Below the pieces are notes generated by a model. It saw nothing but the letters and a program-made list of their open reading frames with translations. It did no database searches and was not told the origin of the DNA. This document shows positions 62,246 through 64,000 of a stretch of DNA of 64,000 nt, one piece after another; positions within the stretch are counted from its first letter, which is position 1, and every line of letters begins with the position of its first letter. The DNA lies in the NCBI GenBank assembly GCA_963575745.1, contig CAUYUJ010019917.1, positions 18,501 through 82,500 of the forward strand. The letters are read 5' to 3'. A program made the translations under genes and the position numbers. The DNA is from Prorocentrum cordatum. Lineage: Eukaryota; Sar; Dinophyceae; Prorocentrales; Prorocentraceae.

Positions 62246-63019
62246 GGTGCCACATTCCCCTGATGGTGATTGCGCTTGGGGACTCTCACTTCGGATCCTT
62301 AGATCGGGCCGGGCGAAAGGGGGGGATAGCACAGGGCGTGTTTGAGAATCAGCTCGCGTAGCTGATTTCCCGGCGCCTCCCGGCGCCGGGAGGCGCCCAT
62401 GTGTCGAGGAATGGGCCCGGCGGCGGGGCCGAAACCAGTCGCATGCAGCAGACTTCGTTAACCCCCCTCTCCCTGCCCCCCCCTTTTTTCCTTGGGTCTG
62501 ATCAGATCCTCAGAGAAAAACCGGACGGGCTTGCCGGGCCGTCGCCACGCCGCTGCCCGTGGCCGCCCCGCGGGCGCTCCGCAGGCGCCCCGTGCGCCGG
62601 GCGAGGCCTCTCTGCTCCAGGGCGCGCCACGCCGCCGCCCGTGCCGCCCCGCGGGCGCTTCGTGGGCGCCCCCGTGCCGTGAGCCTGCACGGCACACTGC
62701 CGTCGCATGGCTCACACCGCGTGTACTACCCGCTCAAAAGACATCAGATCTGGGCGTGACCTAACGGTCCCCCTTCGTGGGGGGGCATAAACGGGGGGGT
62801 CAGAAACGGTCCCCTTTCGTGCCCCTTTTCGGGCCCCTCCGGAGCCCCAGGGGGCTCGTTTAGGTACCGTATGGGTACGTTTTCGGACCACCCTGGCCCC
62901 CCCCATGTACGATCCCCCCATTACGCGACGCCCAACAGATTCTACCCCCATCACCCCCCGGGGTTCATCCGTTACACGCTTCGATCGGACATCCATACAC
63001 GATCGCGAAACGTTTTTGC
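62246..63019. other. Adjacent palindromes at 62347-62397, then unique sequence
   Basis: AATCAGCT, CGCGT-type loop, AGCTGATT (62347-62367) is followed four bases later by a perfect 26-bp palindrome, GGCGCCTCCCGGC and its complement (62372-62397). At 62540-62675, CGCCACGCCGCTGCCCGTG and CGCCACGCCGCCGCCCGTG start two direct repeats about 83 bp apart. No gene recognised. Confidence 0.7.
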
Positions 63020-63660
63020 AAAATGCGGGACGAAGTGCGCACGCGCGCGGCGTCGCGCGCGCATGCCAAAATTATCCAAAAGCCTTCGTTTTCGAAAGGA
63101 TTCAAATTGAGTACCATTGAACATACAAAGAAACACCAGGTCTCGCAACACGGATGTTCAACTAGAGCGTGCGCGCGCTCTTGCGAATGCTTAAGAAAAC
63201 CCTCGGTTGTTCAACCTTACCAAAAGAAGTACCAAAAGGCTTCGCGCACGCATGTCGAAATCGTTCGAACGCCCTTGCGCGCGTGCCGTCGCGAGAGTCC
63301 TTTGCGAAAGACGAGACGAAGTGAACACGCGCGCGTCGTCGCGCGCGCATGCCGACATCCTTCAAAAACCGTAGGTTTCGGAAGGATTTCAAAATCGAAT
63401 GGCCATCGAACATTGTCTAAGCAAAGAACGTTTCGCAACACGGAGGTTGAACAAAATCGTGCGCGCTCTTGCGAATTCTTAAGAACACCCTCGGTTGTTC
63501 GACCTTTCTTTTCAGAGAACGCTACCGAACGGGCTTCGCGCGCCTGTCGAAATCGTTCGAACGCCCATGCGCGCGTGCTGGGGTGGAACGATCCGTGTCA
63601 AATAATACCATGCGAGCCACTCTCGCGCGTCTGCCGCGCGCGCATGTCGAATTCATTCCA
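63020..63660 (+). repeat. 289-bp tandem duplication, about 2.2 copies
   Basis: CGGGACGAAGTGCGCACGCG (63024) recurs as CGAGACGAAGTGAACACGCG (about 63311). Between them GATGTTCAACTAGAGCGTGC, CCTCGGTTGTTCAACC and GTCGAAATCGTTCGAACGCC recur in order (second set ending about 63575). A third partial copy starts near 63615 (CTGCCGCGCGCGCATGTCG). The 295-residue plus frame (63023-63910) covers it, but the 289-bp period is not a multiple of three. Confidence 0.88.
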
Positions 63661-64000
63661 AAACCTTCTTCATCACCGACGCGAAGACGCCGTCATCGTC
63701 GTCGGCGTGATCAGCATCGGCGCCATCACTGACTGCCCCGTCGTCGCTGTCAGCATCGTCGCCAGCATCGCTACTAGCATCATCGTGTCTACCGGTGTCG
63801 ACGTTGCCATGACACCGCGCCCGCCCAAGTCGCCGACTCGCACTGGAGTGCCTGCTGGGATGTGCCGAACGGTCAGCGCCACCGCGTTCGCGTCGCCCGC
63901 GCCGAACTAGCTGGCCGTTGCGCACGCGAGCATGCGCGGGCCAGCGCGGCCGCAGAGACGCACCAGCCAACACTAAGCACTCATCGCAATCGCTTCCGCA
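63661..64000. other. CATCG-rich stretch and window edge
   Basis: Degenerate CATCGTC triplets at about 63688-63800, then unique sequence to the edge. Nothing recognised. Confidence 0.5.

Overview
This window looks like intergenic DNA from the nuclear genome of a GC-rich dinoflagellate or a close relative. It is built almost entirely of microsatellites, minisatellites, short dispersed repeats and fold-back elements. The lineage call rests mainly on one decayed non-LTR retrotransposon on the minus strand (about 40.08-44.6 kb). Its endonuclease, reverse-transcriptase, post-RT and zinc-finger landmarks resemble, from memory, the LINE proteins that are abundant in dinoflagellates. I found no intact protein-coding gene, tRNA or rRNA and no dinoflagellate spliced-leader relic. 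Most long open frames exist because triplet repeats or stop-poor minisatellites are open in several frames.

Layout: 0-12 kb holds a 12-bp minisatellite, degenerate CCAAGACGGC tracts, a 16-bp minisatellite split by about 940 bp, CCT/CAT/CT/TA tracts, and two copies of a T-shaped fold-back element. 12-19 kb holds four more copies of that element, two extended into much longer palindromes, plus AATCGAATCGG blocks. 19-34 kb holds (CA)n, a 143-bp hairpin element, about 390-bp satellite-like arrays in both orientations, an AT-rich island with a 237-bp duplication, a 77-bp tandem array and long TATG/ATAC tracts. 34-39 kb holds a 73-bp array that abuts a GAGGCT array with a 155-bp higher-order period, more satellite, a large T-element palindrome and one short coding-like frame. 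40-44.6 kb is the dead LINE. 44.6-64 kb holds further hairpin families, an 83-bp array, very long (CCT)n, (GTC)n, (GGA)n and (GAC)n tracts, a head-to-head inverted 17-bp minisatellite and a 289-bp tandem duplication.

The most interesting signal is a set of unrelated fold-back families. The main one has about ten copies. An outer stem encloses two GC-only hairpins, each usually capped by GGA, which gives a T or three-way-junction fold that resembles in shape (not in sequence) the hairpin ends of single-stranded DNA replicons. In two copies the outer arms extend much further; the extra arms are copy-specific yet complementary to each other. This suggests either that the element seeds inverted duplication or that it inserts at the centres of existing palindromes. 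All coordinates were read by eye; repeat edges carry an uncertainty of roughly 5-30 bases.
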